Shown: piece after piece, positions 7,208-16,127 of the stretch | Position numbering within the stretch: position 1 is the stretch's first letter | How the letters are laid out: every line of letters begins with the position of its first letter | NCBI GenBank assembly: GCA_012517485.1 | Contig: JAAYUT010000272.1 | Coordinates: 1-23,029, forward strand | From: Candidatus Atribacter fermentans | Lineage (GTDB): Bacteria > Atribacterota > Atribacteria > Atribacterales > Atribacteraceae | DNA length: 23,029 nt | Reading direction: 5' to 3' | Notes under the pieces: generated by a model | Seen by the model: the letters and a program-made list of their open reading frames with translations, nothing else | Told to the model about the DNA's origin: nothing | Databases searched by the model: none | Made by a program: the position numbers and the translations under genes

Positions 7208-8189
7208 TTTTTTTTACCATCCTTTCAACAACGTCCCGAATGTTCCAATTTACTGGGCAAATTTCAATACATTTTCCACATCCTACGCACCCATAACGTC
7301 CTTCTTCCCGAAGAGGAAAATAGGAAAATTTATGGAGAACTCTCTGTCGGACTCTCTCTTTGAAAGTCGGTCGGGGATTGTGTCCTGAGGCATGAAGGGT
7401 AAACCTGGGAAACATACATGAATCCCAATTTTTGATTTGAAAACCTTTTAAGCGTCCCTCGGTACTTATATCAAAACACTGGCAGGTTGGACACAAATAT
7501 GTGCAAGCACCACAATTTAAACATTTCCAACCCAAATCTTCCCATTCTTGGTCCTCAAAAAGGTCATAAAGCCCTTGGGGAACATCTTCAGGAAGTTTCT
7601 CCTTATTGCTTTTCTCTTCCATTTGTTTTCGTAAAACTTCGATTTCTTCCTTTTCAGCTTTATTCAGTGGCATTCCTTTTTCTATGATATCAAATTGCTC
7701 TGGTTGGTTGGTTTCGAAATAATATTCATCATGAAAGGGAAGAATGAAGAGAGCATCGGGATGCGACCAATAAGGATTTCCGCCTACCAAATGACAAAAA
7801 CAGGTTGGCTCGGGATTCACGCATCCTATGATGACCAATTTTAGTTCTTGTCGACGAGCTGCGTATCCACTTTCGGCTTCTGATGGTTGGAGAAAGACTC
7901 GATCAAGAACTTCATAAATAGCTCGAGCTTCGCAAGGAAGAGACATCAAGAATCGGGGTGAAGCTGATGGCTGGATATCTTCAATATTCCATTGTTGATT
8001 TTCCCAATGATAATTGAAAAGCTTGTCCCAGGGAGGGAAAAGAACTTCTTTGATATTTTTTATTTCTTTTAATTGATCGCATAAAAGCTCAGGTTGATGA
8101 TGAGCCACCTTTTCGGTGACTAAAAAGTTTTTTTGATGAGTTTTTAGCCACTGAATGAGGTCATTTTTGGTAACTTTTCCGGATTTCAT
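7191..8189 (-). CDS. 4Fe-4S dicluster subunit (AsrA / hydrogenase beta / FloxB-like)
   Basis: Electron-transfer subunit that normally pairs with an AsrB-type flavoprotein. The N-terminal 200 residues form the AsrA-like domain, including PCEARAI and a GCVNPEPTCFC segment. The C-terminal half has the Fer4 dicluster signature: KCLNCGACTYLCPTCQCFD near residue 222, then WDSCMF, the HASGHNPRP motif, and CVGCGKCIEICPV near residue 301. The frame opens with ATG at 8195. The second ATG at 8189 lies 8 bases after GAGG whereas the first is only 2 bases from it, so I prefer 8189 (332 residues). It is 10 bases after the previous gene and overlaps the next by 17 bases, so the pair is co-translated. Confidence 0.85.
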   Translation of the reverse strand: MKSGKVTKNDLIQWLKTHQKNFLVTEKVAHHQPELLCDQLKEIKNIKEVLFPPWDKLFNYHWENQQWNIEDIQPSASPRFLMSLPCEARAIYEVLDRVFLQPSEAESGYAARRQELKLVIIGCVNPEPTCFCHLVGGNPYWSHPDALFILPFHDEYYFETNQPEQFDIIEKGMPLNKAEKEEIEVLRKQMEEKSNKEKLPEDVPQGLYDLFEDQEWEDLGWKCLNCGACTYLCPTCQCFDISTEGRLKGFQIKNWDSCMFPRFTLHASGHNPRPTFKERVRQRVLHKFSYFPLREEGRYGCVGCGKCIEICPVNWNIRDVVERMVKKIGNRS

Positions 8190-8199
8190 AGCCATTACC

Positions 8200-9144
8200 T
8201 CACTTTATAAAGTCTCCGGGATCATTTTCCCGATACGTGAGCAAAGGAGCAACGCTCTCTTGATTGGTTCCGGCTTCAAATTGAAATTGTTCACGAATGA
8301 TCATCTCAACTTTAAGTGGAAGCTGGGCTATAGGGATGGAAACCGGACAGGCTCTTTCGCAAGCACCACATTCAACACAACGTCCAGCCATATGCATGGT
8401 TCGAACTAAATGGAAAAGGAAATTATCCGAAGGAGTTGGAGCTGGACTCACCCATTGGGGTTGAGTGCTCTCGGCAAAACATTCCTGACAATAACAGAGA
8501 GGACAAGAATTTCGACAGGCATAACAACGAATACATTTCGTCATTTCCTTCGACCACCGATCCCACCGTTCTTCTGGAGAAAGGTTATCGATTGGATCTA
8601 AGTAATCTTTTCGGTAGATCTGATAGGGACTCATAGTTCGGGGTTCACCAATAAGCTGATCATATTCAAGAGGATTGGGATATCGACAGCGAAGACAGGT
8701 ATCCTCAAGAAGCAATGCTGGGTCAATTTGCTCACCTCGATAGAACCAACCGGCTTCTTTCCATTGGAAATCCTCCGGTGAAGTTTGCGGAAATTGCTTT
8801 TGAAGCTTTTCCCGATTGACTAGACCCGGGCAAGATAACCCAATCAAATATAGTCGATCCCTTTTGATTTGATCCTCTTTTAAGAGAACCTGAACAGCCC
8901 GGGAATCACAACCTTTGACCATTAAAGCGATTTTATGTTGGGTATTCTTATAATATTTTAAATAACGGGCTAAGTTATTTCCACAAAAGGGATTCCAAAC
9001 CAAAGCCTCGGACTGCTCTTCTTGCTTTATAATTATAGGTTCGGTTTGAAAGGAAAATTGAGTGGATCCATACCCAATTATTAAATCAACCCTTTTTTCC
9101 CGGAGTAATTTTTTGGCTAAATTGATGAGGATGTTTTCAAACAT
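8200..9144 (-). CDS. FrhB-like iron-sulfur protein (FloxC-like)
   Basis: A 314-residue protein combining an FrhB/FdhB-like N-terminal region with a ferredoxin-type C-terminal part. The first part contains KGCDSRAVQVL near residue 77, GLSCPG near residue 102, and a CLRCRYPNPLEYDQLIG segment at 150-166. Two [4Fe-4S] motifs follow: Cys204/207/210/214 and Cys256/259/262/266. Other cysteines (217, 219, 222) may add a further site. AAAGGAG lies ten bases before the ATG at 9144, which overlaps the mvhD end by 8 bases. Position between MvhD and the AsrA/AsrB pair matches the order of Flox subunits that feed Hdr complexes in sulfate reducers. The exact electron route is inferred. Confidence 0.8.
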   Translation of the reverse strand: MFENILINLAKKLLREKRVDLIIGYGSTQFSFQTEPIIIKQEEQSEALVWNPFCGNNLARYLKYYKNTQHKIALMVKGCDSRAVQVLLKEDQIKRDRLYLIGLSCPGLVNREKLQKQFPQTSPEDFQWKEAGWFYRGEQIDPALLLEDTCLRCRYPNPLEYDQLIGEPRTMSPYQIYRKDYLDPIDNLSPEERWDRWSKEMTKCIRCYACRNSCPLCYCQECFAESTQPQWVSPAPTPSDNFLFHLVRTMHMAGRCVECGACERACPVSIPIAQLPLKVEMIIREQFQFEAGTNQESVAPLLTYRENDPGDFIK

Positions 9145-9574
9145 TGGTTGAAAACTCCTTTACTAATTTTCGAGAGGGACCGAGTGGCTTGACAGCATTA
9201 ACGACCTCAGTGACCACTTCGGAGAATTTTTGACCTTCAGAAGCTGAAACCCAGGAAAAATGGATGCGATCAGCTTCAATCCCCGTCCAAACCAACAGTT
9301 CCTTCAGTATAAAAAATTTACGACGGGCATAGTAATTCCCACTGATGTAATGACAATCACCAGGATGACAACCGGAAACCAAAACACCGTCAGCTCCTTC
9401 CCGAAGAGCTTTAAAAATATAAAGAGGATTAATAGCTCCGGAACAGGGAACACGAATCACCCGAATATTAGGAGGATATTGCATTCGGCTTACTCCAGCT
9501 AAATCGGCTCCAGCATAGCTACACCAATGACAAAGAAAAGCAACAATTTTTGGTTCCCAAGACGATTCGATCAT
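9137..9574 (-). CDS. mvhD: Hydrogenase/Flox delta-type subunit MvhD
   Basis: Small [2Fe-2S] protein that links an electron-input module to HdrA. In methanogens it joins the MvhAG hydrogenase to HdrA; in Flox and MetVF complexes it does the same for other partners. The 145-residue protein keeps all five usual cysteines: CHWC (15, 18), VPCSG (44) and GCHPGDCHY (69, 74). It also has GNYYARRK after the last motif. The ATG at 9574 overlaps the hdrA stop as ATGA. It is followed directly by the Flox-like subunits, so it probably receives their electrons and delivers them to the giant HdrA. Confidence 0.9.
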   Translation of the reverse strand: MIESSWEPKIVAFLCHWCSYAGADLAGVSRMQYPPNIRVIRVPCSGAINPLYIFKALREGADGVLVSGCHPGDCHYISGNYYARRKFFILKELLVWTGIEADRIHFSWVSASEGQKFSEVVTEVVNAVKPLGPSRKLVKEFSTNV

Positions 9575-12500
9575 AATAAGTATTCCACCTCAGATATGAG
9601 CTGCTCAGGGGCAAATCCCTGAACTTTGATAGCGGTACTCTTGCACGTTGCACTGCATAGACCACATCCCTTACAAAGAGCGGCATTAACCTCGGCTATC
9701 TTTTTTTCTTGATTTATCTTTACTGCCTTATAGGCACAAACCTTTTCACAATCGCCACAAGCGGTACAGCGTTCTTTTAAGACATAGGCAATCTGAGCTT
9801 CCGATTGGATTTGATCTTTGCTTAAAATATTCATCGCACGAGCTACGCAAGCTTTAGCTTGCAATATGCTTTCTAAAGCAGATTTTGGGCTATGAGCCAA
9901 ACCACAAACATAGACACCATCAGTAGCAAAATCCACCGGTCGGAGCTTCACATGGGCTTCTAAGAAAAACCCATCTTGGTTTAGGGGAACCTTTAACATT
10001 TTACCGATGGTAACGTTGGCTTCAGGAGGAACAATCCCGGTACTGAGCACCACCATACCAGCTGGAAGTGTTACACTTTCTTGAAACACAGAACTATTGA
10101 CTCTGACTTGGAGAACTGAACCTTGTTGTATAACTTCAGGGAGGTCGTCATCCTCAAAGCGAATAAAAACCACCCCTTGGTTTCGTGCTTCACGATAGTA
10201 TTTTTCCTGAAGACCGTAGCTTCTCAGGTCTCGATAGAGGATATACACTTCGGTATCCGGACTCTTTTCTTTAATGGTTAGGGCATTTTTAATAGCGGTG
10301 GCACAACATATTTTGCTACACCAGGGATGTTCATCGCTCCGAGAACCGACACACTGAATCATGACTACTGAAACGACCGGAGGAAAATGATCCTGTTCAA
10401 GTCGTTTTTCTAACTCAGTTTGAGTGAGAACCCGTTGATCTTTTTGATAAAGAAATTCTTGAGGTTGATATTGATGGGCTCCAGTTGCAACAATAATCCC
10501 ACCGTGCTTCACCGAAATTTCTACACCAGCTTGTAAAATCATACTTTCAAAATTACCCACGAATCCATTGACCTCTTGAACTTTGGCATTGAGGTAAACT
10601 TCAATGTTGGGATGATTGATAATCTGGTCTTTCATCGAATTCAATAGGTCAGTGAGATGAGTTCCTTCTAAATTAGTTTTTTTATGAAAACCGCGTAGGT
10701 TTCCACCTAATTCTGATTCCTTTTCCACCAAGAAAACTTTTAAACCCTGACGGGCGGCTTCCAGAGCGGCGGTCATACCACTTAAGCCTCCTCCAAGAAT
10801 CAATAGAGACTTCTCTAAAGGGAGAAGCATGGGAGTAAGCGGTTCCAACAGCGATGCTTTGGCAACTGCCATAGAAACCAAATCCCGTGATTTCTTGGTG
10901 GCATCATCAGGAGACTGTTGATGAACCCAGGAACACTGGTCTCGAATATTCGCCATTTCAAAGAGATATGGATTGAGTCCTGCTTCTTTAAGTGTTTCCC
11001 GGAAGAGCGGTTCATGAGTTCGTGGTGAGCAGGAAGCGACGATAATCCGGTTGAGGTTAAGTTCTAAAATCTTTTCTTTAATCCGCTCTTGGGTATCCTG
11101 AGAACAGGTATAGAGATTTTCCTCGGCATAGATCACACCAGGGAGGCTTTTTGCCCATTCAACTACTTTCGGAACTTCCACCACTCCACCGATATTGATT
11201 CCACAGCGACAGATGAAAACTCCGATTCGAAGCGGTTCATTGGAAACATCTCGTTGCTGGGGATAAGCTTTTTCTTTTACCTGGGTAAAACGGGCAGGAT
11301 GAAGAAATCCAGCAACATCACAACTGGCAGCACTGGCTTCCATGACCGTATCAGGAATATCTTTCGGACCAGCTAAAGTACCACAAACCCAAACCCCTTG
11401 GCGGGTGGTTTGGATGGGATTGGTGGGATCTATAGAAAGAAAGCCTTCTGGGCTTATCGAAAGTCCCAATTTTTCCAATTGAGCCAATTTTTCCGGTTCA
11501 ACGTGAAGTCCAACCGAGAGAATCAAAAGCTCGAAATTTTCTTTTTGGAAATTCCCCTGATTGTCAACAAAGGAAACTTCGAGGTCACCATTATCTAATT
11601 CCTTGACCCGATCAATCCTCCCTCGAATGAACCGAATCCCTTCCTGTTTTGCTCGTTGATAGTATTTTTCAAAATCTTTTCCATAGGCTCGCATATCGAT
11701 CATAAACACTGTGGCCGAAAATTCTTCAGAGGAACTTGATAAGTTTAAGTTTTGCTTTGAAGCTCTCTCATTATTGGAGAAATCGGTTCCGCAACTGCAG
11801 CCAGCTTCAACTGGTTGCTCATCATGATGTTCTATAGCCAAATGTTCTTTGGCAACCAAAGCTTCTTTGATAGCATACATACAACAAACCGAGGAACAAT
11901 AGGATTTTCCTCTTTCTGGATCCCTTGAGCCAACACATTGGACAAAGGCGATTTTTTTAGGAGTTTTTCGATCTGATGGACGTTGGACTTTACCCGAGAA
12001 CGGTCCGGAAGCGTTGAGTATTCTTTCAAAATCCAAGCTCGTGATCACATTGGGAAACTTCCGATAACCAAGTTCACGATATTTCTCGGTGGGATTAAAG
12101 GTTTCAGCTCCTGCCGACAAAATGATGGCACCAACCTCAATTTTTTCCCTTATGTCTTTCATGGTGTGGTCAATGGCTTTCCGTTGACAGGCAAAAACAC
12201 ATTGCATACATTCAGAACAACCCCCACAGGAAAGACAGCGGTCAGCTTCTTCGAGAACTTCCTTTTCGGTATATCCTAATTCAACTTCACAAAAATCGTT
12301 CATTCTTTCCGAAACTGGCACTTTTGCCATATGAACGCGGTTTTTACGAATGGTGTTCCAGGGGATACGAAGAGGCGCTGGGTGGCGGCGTTCTACAGAA
12401 AACTCCTTTCCAGTAAACTTCGCATCGATTGCTTGAGCAGCTCTTTTACCATGAGCGATTGATTCTACCAGCGTAGAAGGTCCCATCACCAAATCACCAC

Positions 12501-14070
12501 CAGCATACACACCTTGACGGGATGTTTCCAGTTTTTCATTGGTTTTAATGGTTCCTCTTCGAGTCTTTTCCAGTCCTTCTTCTGGGATGTCGATCTCCTG
12601 TCCGATAGCCATTATAAAGAGATCGGCAGCCACTTCATATCCTGATCCGGGAATAACTTCCGGTCTTCGTCTTCCTGATTCATCCGGAGCACAGAGTCTC
12701 ATAACAAAGGTTTCCATGTATAGAGAACCATCCCGTTCGGTAAAAGCACGAGGACTAGCACAATAGACAAATTCAATTCCTTCTTCTTTTGCATCTTCAA
12801 TTTCTTCATCCCGAGCTGGCATTTCTTCCCGGGAACGACGATAGTAGATTGACACTTTTTTGGCACCACGTCTTAGAGCAGTTCTGGCACAGTCAATAGC
12901 AACATTTCCTCCTCCGATGACAACCACATCTTGAGCTTCAGGAAGCTCTTCACCGCTATTGGCTTTATCTAAATAGAAAAGTCCATCCATGATTCGGGGA
13001 TGATTTTCTCCATTAACTCCAACTTTCATCCCCTTCCAAGCTCCACAGGCCAAATAGACGGCTTGAAAGTTTTGCTCAAATAATTGATCAAGAGTAAAAT
13101 CCCTGCCCCACTTTTTTCCATGATGAATTGAAACCCCTAAGGAGAGAATGGTTTCTATGTCTCGAGAGACGACATCACGAGGAAGACGATAAGCTGGTAT
13201 TCCATAGACCATCATTCCACCCGGTTGGTCTTTGGCCTCGAAGATTTCGACCGAATATCCTTTTAGGGCAAGAAAATAAGCACAGCTTAATCCACTGGGA
13301 CCGGCACCAACAATAGCAATTTTTTGAGGTTTTGAGTCTTCACGCTCCGGTAAAACATTTATTTGATGAGCGGTTTCGTAATCAGATAAAAATCTTTTAA
13401 TCGAAGGTATTCCTAAGGGCTCATCCAAGATGCCCCGCTGACATTTTTCCATGCAAGGGTGATGACAGGCTCGGCCACAAATTGCCGGAAAGGGATTATC
13501 CAATCGTACGGTACGAAGGGCATCTTCATAACGCTGATTTTTCACTAAGGCGATATATCCCTGAGCTTTCTGCTCTAAGGGACAAGCAGCTTGACAATTA
13601 GCCGTTCCTTTTTTTTCAATGGTAAAAGCATTGGGAAAAGCTTGTGGAAATGGTCGGAAGGTAGCCTTTCGGGTGTTGAGAAAATTTTCATATTCATTTG
13701 GTCGATCGACTGGACAGACTCCAACACAATCGCTACAACCGGTGCATTTCAATTCATCGATATATCTGGCTTTTTTCCGCACAGTCACGGTAAACTGCCC
13801 TGGTTGCCCTTCAATTTTTTCGACCTCGGAATAGGATAATATGTCGATGTTGAGATGACGACCGCATTCTACCAATTTAGGAGACAAAATACACATCGCA
13901 CAGTCATTGGTTGGAAAGGTTTTGTCGAGCCGAGCCATGAGGCCTCCGATGGTAGGTGATGATTCAACTAAATAAACATGAAAACCTGAATTAGCCAAAT
14001 CAAGAGACGATTGGATACCGGCTATGCCTCCTCCTATCACCATGACCCGACCGATTTTATTCATGGTCAT
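9571..14070 (-). CDS. hdrA: Giant composite HdrA (tandem HdrA with a glutamate-synthase/NfnB-like insertion)
   Basis: Flavin-containing electron-bifurcating core of heterodisulfide-reductase-type complexes; about 1,499 residues. The order is: first FAD fold (GGGIAG near 16) with the HdrA-specific DCAMC...ECGRH cluster near 56; ferredoxin motif CTGCSDCVGVCPV near 109; an inserted GltD/NfnB-like module at about 137-587, with a cysteine-rich segment (CQAACP, CGRACHHPC, CQRG), GAGPSG near 255 and GGGNVA near 386. The first HdrA then resumes (CLSCGGCSEC near 612, QCVGSR near 711). A second HdrA half follows (CRCG near 954, CSPRTHE near 1014, GGGLSG near 1093, QCVGSR near 1239), and finally two [4Fe-4S] motifs (CTACGDC near 1435, CKGCGLC near 1466). 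I chose the ATG at 14070 because AAAGGAG is ten bases upstream; the ATG at 14079 lies one base after it. It overlaps hdrC by 14 bases. Confidence 0.9.
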   Translation of the reverse strand: MTMNKIGRVMVIGGGIAGIQSSLDLANSGFHVYLVESSPTIGGLMARLDKTFPTNDCAMCILSPKLVECGRHLNIDILSYSEVEKIEGQPGQFTVTVRKKARYIDELKCTGCSDCVGVCPVDRPNEYENFLNTRKATFRPFPQAFPNAFTIEKKGTANCQAACPLEQKAQGYIALVKNQRYEDALRTVRLDNPFPAICGRACHHPCMEKCQRGILDEPLGIPSIKRFLSDYETAHQINVLPEREDSKPQKIAIVGAGPSGLSCAYFLALKGYSVEIFEAKDQPGGMMVYGIPAYRLPRDVVSRDIETILSLGVSIHHGKKWGRDFTLDQLFEQNFQAVYLACGAWKGMKVGVNGENHPRIMDGLFYLDKANSGEELPEAQDVVVIGGGNVAIDCARTALRRGAKKVSIYYRRSREEMPARDEEIEDAKEEGIEFVYCASPRAFTERDGSLYMETFVMRLCAPDESGRRRPEVIPGSGYEVAADLFIMAIGQEIDIPEEGLEKTRRGTIKTNEKLETSRQGVYAGGDLVMGPSTLVESIAHGKRAAQAIDAKFTGKEFSVERRHPAPLRIPWNTIRKNRVHMAKVPVSERMNDFCEVELGYTEKEVLEEADRCLSCGGCSECMQCVFACQRKAIDHTMKDIREKIEVGAIILSAGAETFNPTEKYRELGYRKFPNVITSLDFERILNASGPFSGKVQRPSDRKTPKKIAFVQCVGSRDPERGKSYCSSVCCMYAIKEALVAKEHLAIEHHDEQPVEAGCSCGTDFSNNERASKQNLNLSSSSEEFSATVFMIDMRAYGKDFEKYYQRAKQEGIRFIRGRIDRVKELDNGDLEVSFVDNQGNFQKENFELLILSVGLHVEPEKLAQLEKLGLSISPEGFLSIDPTNPIQTTRQGVWVCGTLAGPKDIPDTVMEASAASCDVAGFLHPARFTQVKEKAYPQQRDVSNEPLRIGVFICRCGINIGGVVEVPKVVEWAKSLPGVIYAEENLYTCSQDTQERIKEKILELNLNRIIVASCSPRTHEPLFRETLKEAGLNPYLFEMANIRDQCSWVHQQSPDDATKKSRDLVSMAVAKASLLEPLTPMLLPLEKSLLILGGGLSGMTAALEAARQGLKVFLVEKESELGGNLRGFHKKTNLEGTHLTDLLNSMKDQIINHPNIEVYLNAKVQEVNGFVGNFESMILQAGVEISVKHGGIIVATGAHQYQPQEFLYQKDQRVLTQTELEKRLEQDHFPPVVSVVMIQCVGSRSDEHPWCSKICCATAIKNALTIKEKSPDTEVYILYRDLRSYGLQEKYYREARNQGVVFIRFEDDDLPEVIQQGSVLQVRVNSSVFQESVTLPAGMVVLSTGIVPPEANVTIGKMLKVPLNQDGFFLEAHVKLRPVDFATDGVYVCGLAHSPKSALESILQAKACVARAMNILSKDQIQSEAQIAYVLKERCTACGDCEKVCAYKAVKINQEKKIAEVNAALCKGCGLCSATCKSTAIKVQGFAPEQLISEVEYLL

Positions 14071-14557
14071 GATTATCATTCTCCTTTACCCAGGCCAATT
14101 TTTTGATTTCATTTTCATAGAATTTTTCAAAGTCTTTAACCGAATGAATGATTTTCTCTTCCCAGAGGTAGGAAATCAAATCACGACGGAGCCGTTGGGT
14201 ATGCCGGTCAACTTCTTCAATCATTTTTAACCAATGAGAATCAACATATTCTTCTTCTACTGCCATACGTCGGAGAACTTTTAGAAGATTGGTAAATTCA
14301 ACATCCTGCGGGCAGTGAGCAGTACAAGTATAACAACCGATACACATCCAGATTGCTTTTGAGGCGAAAACTCCCTCTCGATCTCCTACTAAGATCTGAT
14401 GAATAATACGACGAGGGTTAAAATTACTCTCCACTTCACTTACCGGACATCCGGCGGTACATACTCCACAGGCAAAACATGCCATCAGACCCTCTCCACC
14501 GGGTCGCGACGCAACTTGATATTTGAATTGAGGATCGAATTTTTTTTCAGCCTTCAT
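14057..14557 (-). CDS. hdrC: HdrC-type iron-sulfur subunit
   Basis: A 166-residue protein with two [4Fe-4S] motifs, CFACGVCTAGCP (Cys27/30/33/37) and CIGCYTCTAHCP (Cys72/75/78/82), followed by a helical tail (LLKVLRRMAVEEEY). HdrC normally carries electrons from HdrA to HdrB. No HdrB with CCG domains is found in the window; the next gene upstream in transcription is metF. The open frame extends to 14704, but that part lies over metF in another frame and does not look like protein. The ATG at 14557 overlaps the metF stop as ATGA, with GGAGAG some 13 bases before it. Co-translation with metF suggests HdrC may contact MetVF directly. Confidence 0.9.
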   Translation of the reverse strand: MKAEKKFDPQFKYQVASRPGGEGLMACFACGVCTAGCPVSEVESNFNPRRIIHQILVGDREGVFASKAIWMCIGCYTCTAHCPQDVEFTNLLKVLRRMAVEEEYVDSHWLKMIEEVDRHTQRLRRDLISYLWEEKIIHSVKDFEKFYENEIKKLAWVKENDNHDHE

Positions 14558-15480
14558 GATGAAGTGATCTCTCCTTTTACCGGTCGGGGTAATAGACCAG
14601 ACCGTTGTACGATTTCCGGAACAATGCTTTCCCAAGCAATGGCCATAATGTGAACTCCGGATACGCCTTCGATTTTCGCAACTTTTTGGATGGTTTCGAT
14701 ACAAACTTCAACACCTTCAGCTTTTTGATCGGTTGCTGCTTCCATTCTTTCTATTAAGCTGTCAGGAATAACAACTCCTGGTACCTCGTTTTTCATATAT
14801 CGTAATGCTTTAGCTGACTTGACCGGTATAACTCCAGCTAAAATAAATGACTTTTTGTGAAGATCCAAGCGGCGTACTTCTTCCATCCATCGGGTGAAAA
14901 TATCCACATCAAAAATTGCCTGTGTTTGGATAAATTCGGCTCCGGCAGCAATCTTTTTCGCCAAGCGAAGAGCACGAAACTCAAGAGGATCGGCATAAGG
15001 GCTTTCACCCGCACCTAAAAAAACATGGATTTCCCCCTTCACTTCTTCTCCATTTTGAAATACTTTTTGATCACGCATATTTTTAAAAATTTGGAGAAGC
15101 TGGATTGAATCAATATCGTAGACATTTTTTGATTGGGGGTGATTTCCCATGCTCTGATGATCTCCAGTAAGACAGAGAAGATTAGGAATCCCTAAAGCGC
15201 AAGCTCCGAGGAAATCGCTCTGTAAGGCAATGCGATTTCGGTCTCGGGTGACCATTTGCATAACTGGTTCTATTCCCTGATCTTTGGCAATTAAACAACT
15301 GGCAAAACTTGACATACGAACGATAGCCGTTTGATTATCGGTGATGTTGACTGCATCAACAAAACCTTTGAGCAAATCACATTTTTTGCGTATTACCTGA
15401 GGATCGGATCCTTTGGGCGGTCCTACTTCGGCAGTGACAGCAAAATGACCACTTTGTAAGACCTGTTTGAGCCAACTCAT
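14554..15480 (-). CDS. metF: Methylene-tetrahydrofolate reductase, MetF
   Basis: Interconverts 5,10-methylene-THF and 5-methyl-THF on FMN or FAD in a TIM-barrel of 308 residues. Visible family features are FAVTAEVGPPKGSDP near the N-terminus, the DAVNITDNQTA strand near residue 41, MQMVTRDRNR near residue 74, LLCLTGDH near residue 100 and QTQAIFD near residue 186. The open frame extends to 15567, but residues before MSWLKQ lie in metV. The ATG at 15480 has GGGAGGA upstream and overlaps the metV stop as ATGA. Partnership with MetV and with HdrC/HdrA/MvhD places it in the Hdr-associated class known from Moorella, where electron input is not simply free NADH. Confidence 0.93.
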   Translation of the reverse strand: MSWLKQVLQSGHFAVTAEVGPPKGSDPQVIRKKCDLLKGFVDAVNITDNQTAIVRMSSFASCLIAKDQGIEPVMQMVTRDRNRIALQSDFLGACALGIPNLLCLTGDHQSMGNHPQSKNVYDIDSIQLLQIFKNMRDQKVFQNGEEVKGEIHVFLGAGESPYADPLEFRALRLAKKIAAGAEFIQTQAIFDVDIFTRWMEEVRRLDLHKKSFILAGVIPVKSAKALRYMKNEVPGVVIPDSLIERMEAATDQKAEGVEVCIETIQKVAKIEGVSGVHIMAIAWESIVPEIVQRSGLLPRPVKGEITSS

Positions 15481-16127
15481 AGCAACATATCCTCCCGAGT
15501 CATTTTCCGATGCCCACCATAGCGGGATGTTGACCAGTCTTTCGGAGGCTGAATTGCCAGTAACCAATCCAAACGGTTGAGTTTCTTGAGGTGATCATAA
15601 ATCAATTGCCAAGCACAATCGCGATCAGGTTTCACCTCACATTTTCCATCTTTTGAACCACCACAAGGGCCGTTTAAGAGACTTTTAGCACAACGGGTTA
15701 TCGGGCAGGTTCCTCCAAAGAGATGAATGATACAGTTCCCGCAACCCCAACAACGTTCTTCCCAATAACCTTGTTTTACCGGCATTCCCATGAAAGTGGT
15801 ATTTATTCCGGGATAGATATTTTTTTCAGAATCGATTTCAAAAAGGGCTTGAACACCAATGCCACAAGCCAAAGAAATGACGGCATCAACAGACTGAATG
15901 CGTTCTCGTAAAGGATAGATAAACTCCAATTCACACTGTCGTTCGACAGTAAGACTATCAGCTTCATATCCTTTGATTCTCAATAAAGAGGCTAATTCTT
16001 TGGCTTCTTTATCGCCCCCGGTGAGACAAACGGTTACACAGGTTCCGCATCCTAAAACCAAAACTTTTTTTGAATCACCGAGCATAGTGAGAATTTCTGG
16101 AATTGGTTTTCTTTCACCAATGATCAT
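15477..16127 (-). CDS. metV: MetV, zinc/iron-sulfur partner of MetF
   Basis: Cysteine-rich 216-residue partner of MetF, known from acetogens, where MetVF is the catalytic unit. The N-terminal half has GCGTCVTVC (Cys27/30/34) and LACGIGVQ near residue 88. The C-terminal half has RCWGCGNC near residue 126, GGTCPITRCAK near residue 139 and NGPCGGSKDGKC near residue 152. The pattern is that of the MetF-associated N-terminal domain found fused to MetF in some bacteria. Both ends overlap neighbours by 4 bases (mvhD-like upstream, metF downstream), so the trio is tightly coupled. It probably carries cluster(s) that hand electrons to the MetF flavin. Confidence 0.92.
   Translation of the reverse strand: MIIGERKPIPEILTMLGDSKKVLVLGCGTCVTVCLTGGDKEAKELASLLRIKGYEADSLTVERQCELEFIYPLRERIQSVDAVISLACGIGVQALFEIDSEKNIYPGINTTFMGMPVKQGYWEERCWGCGNCIIHLFGGTCPITRCAKSLLNGPCGGSKDGKCEVKPDRDCAWQLIYDHLKKLNRLDWLLAIQPPKDWSTSRYGGHRKMTREDMLL

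Noticed and set aside
9571..14070. Giant hdrA as an artefact of two or three genes merged by frameshift or assembly error
   Set aside because: The frame is continuous with no internal stop or start/SD pair at the domain borders, and the module order (HdrA, GltD-like, HdrA, ferredoxin) is coherent.
14558..14704. Longer hdrC starting at 14704
   Set aside because: The added residues overlap metF out of frame and are basic, cysteine-scattered sequence of shadow type; the ATG overlapping the metF stop is a better start.
15481..15567. Longer metF starting at 15567
   Set aside because: The extension is in metV out of frame; the family begins near MSWLKQ and an SD lies before that ATG.
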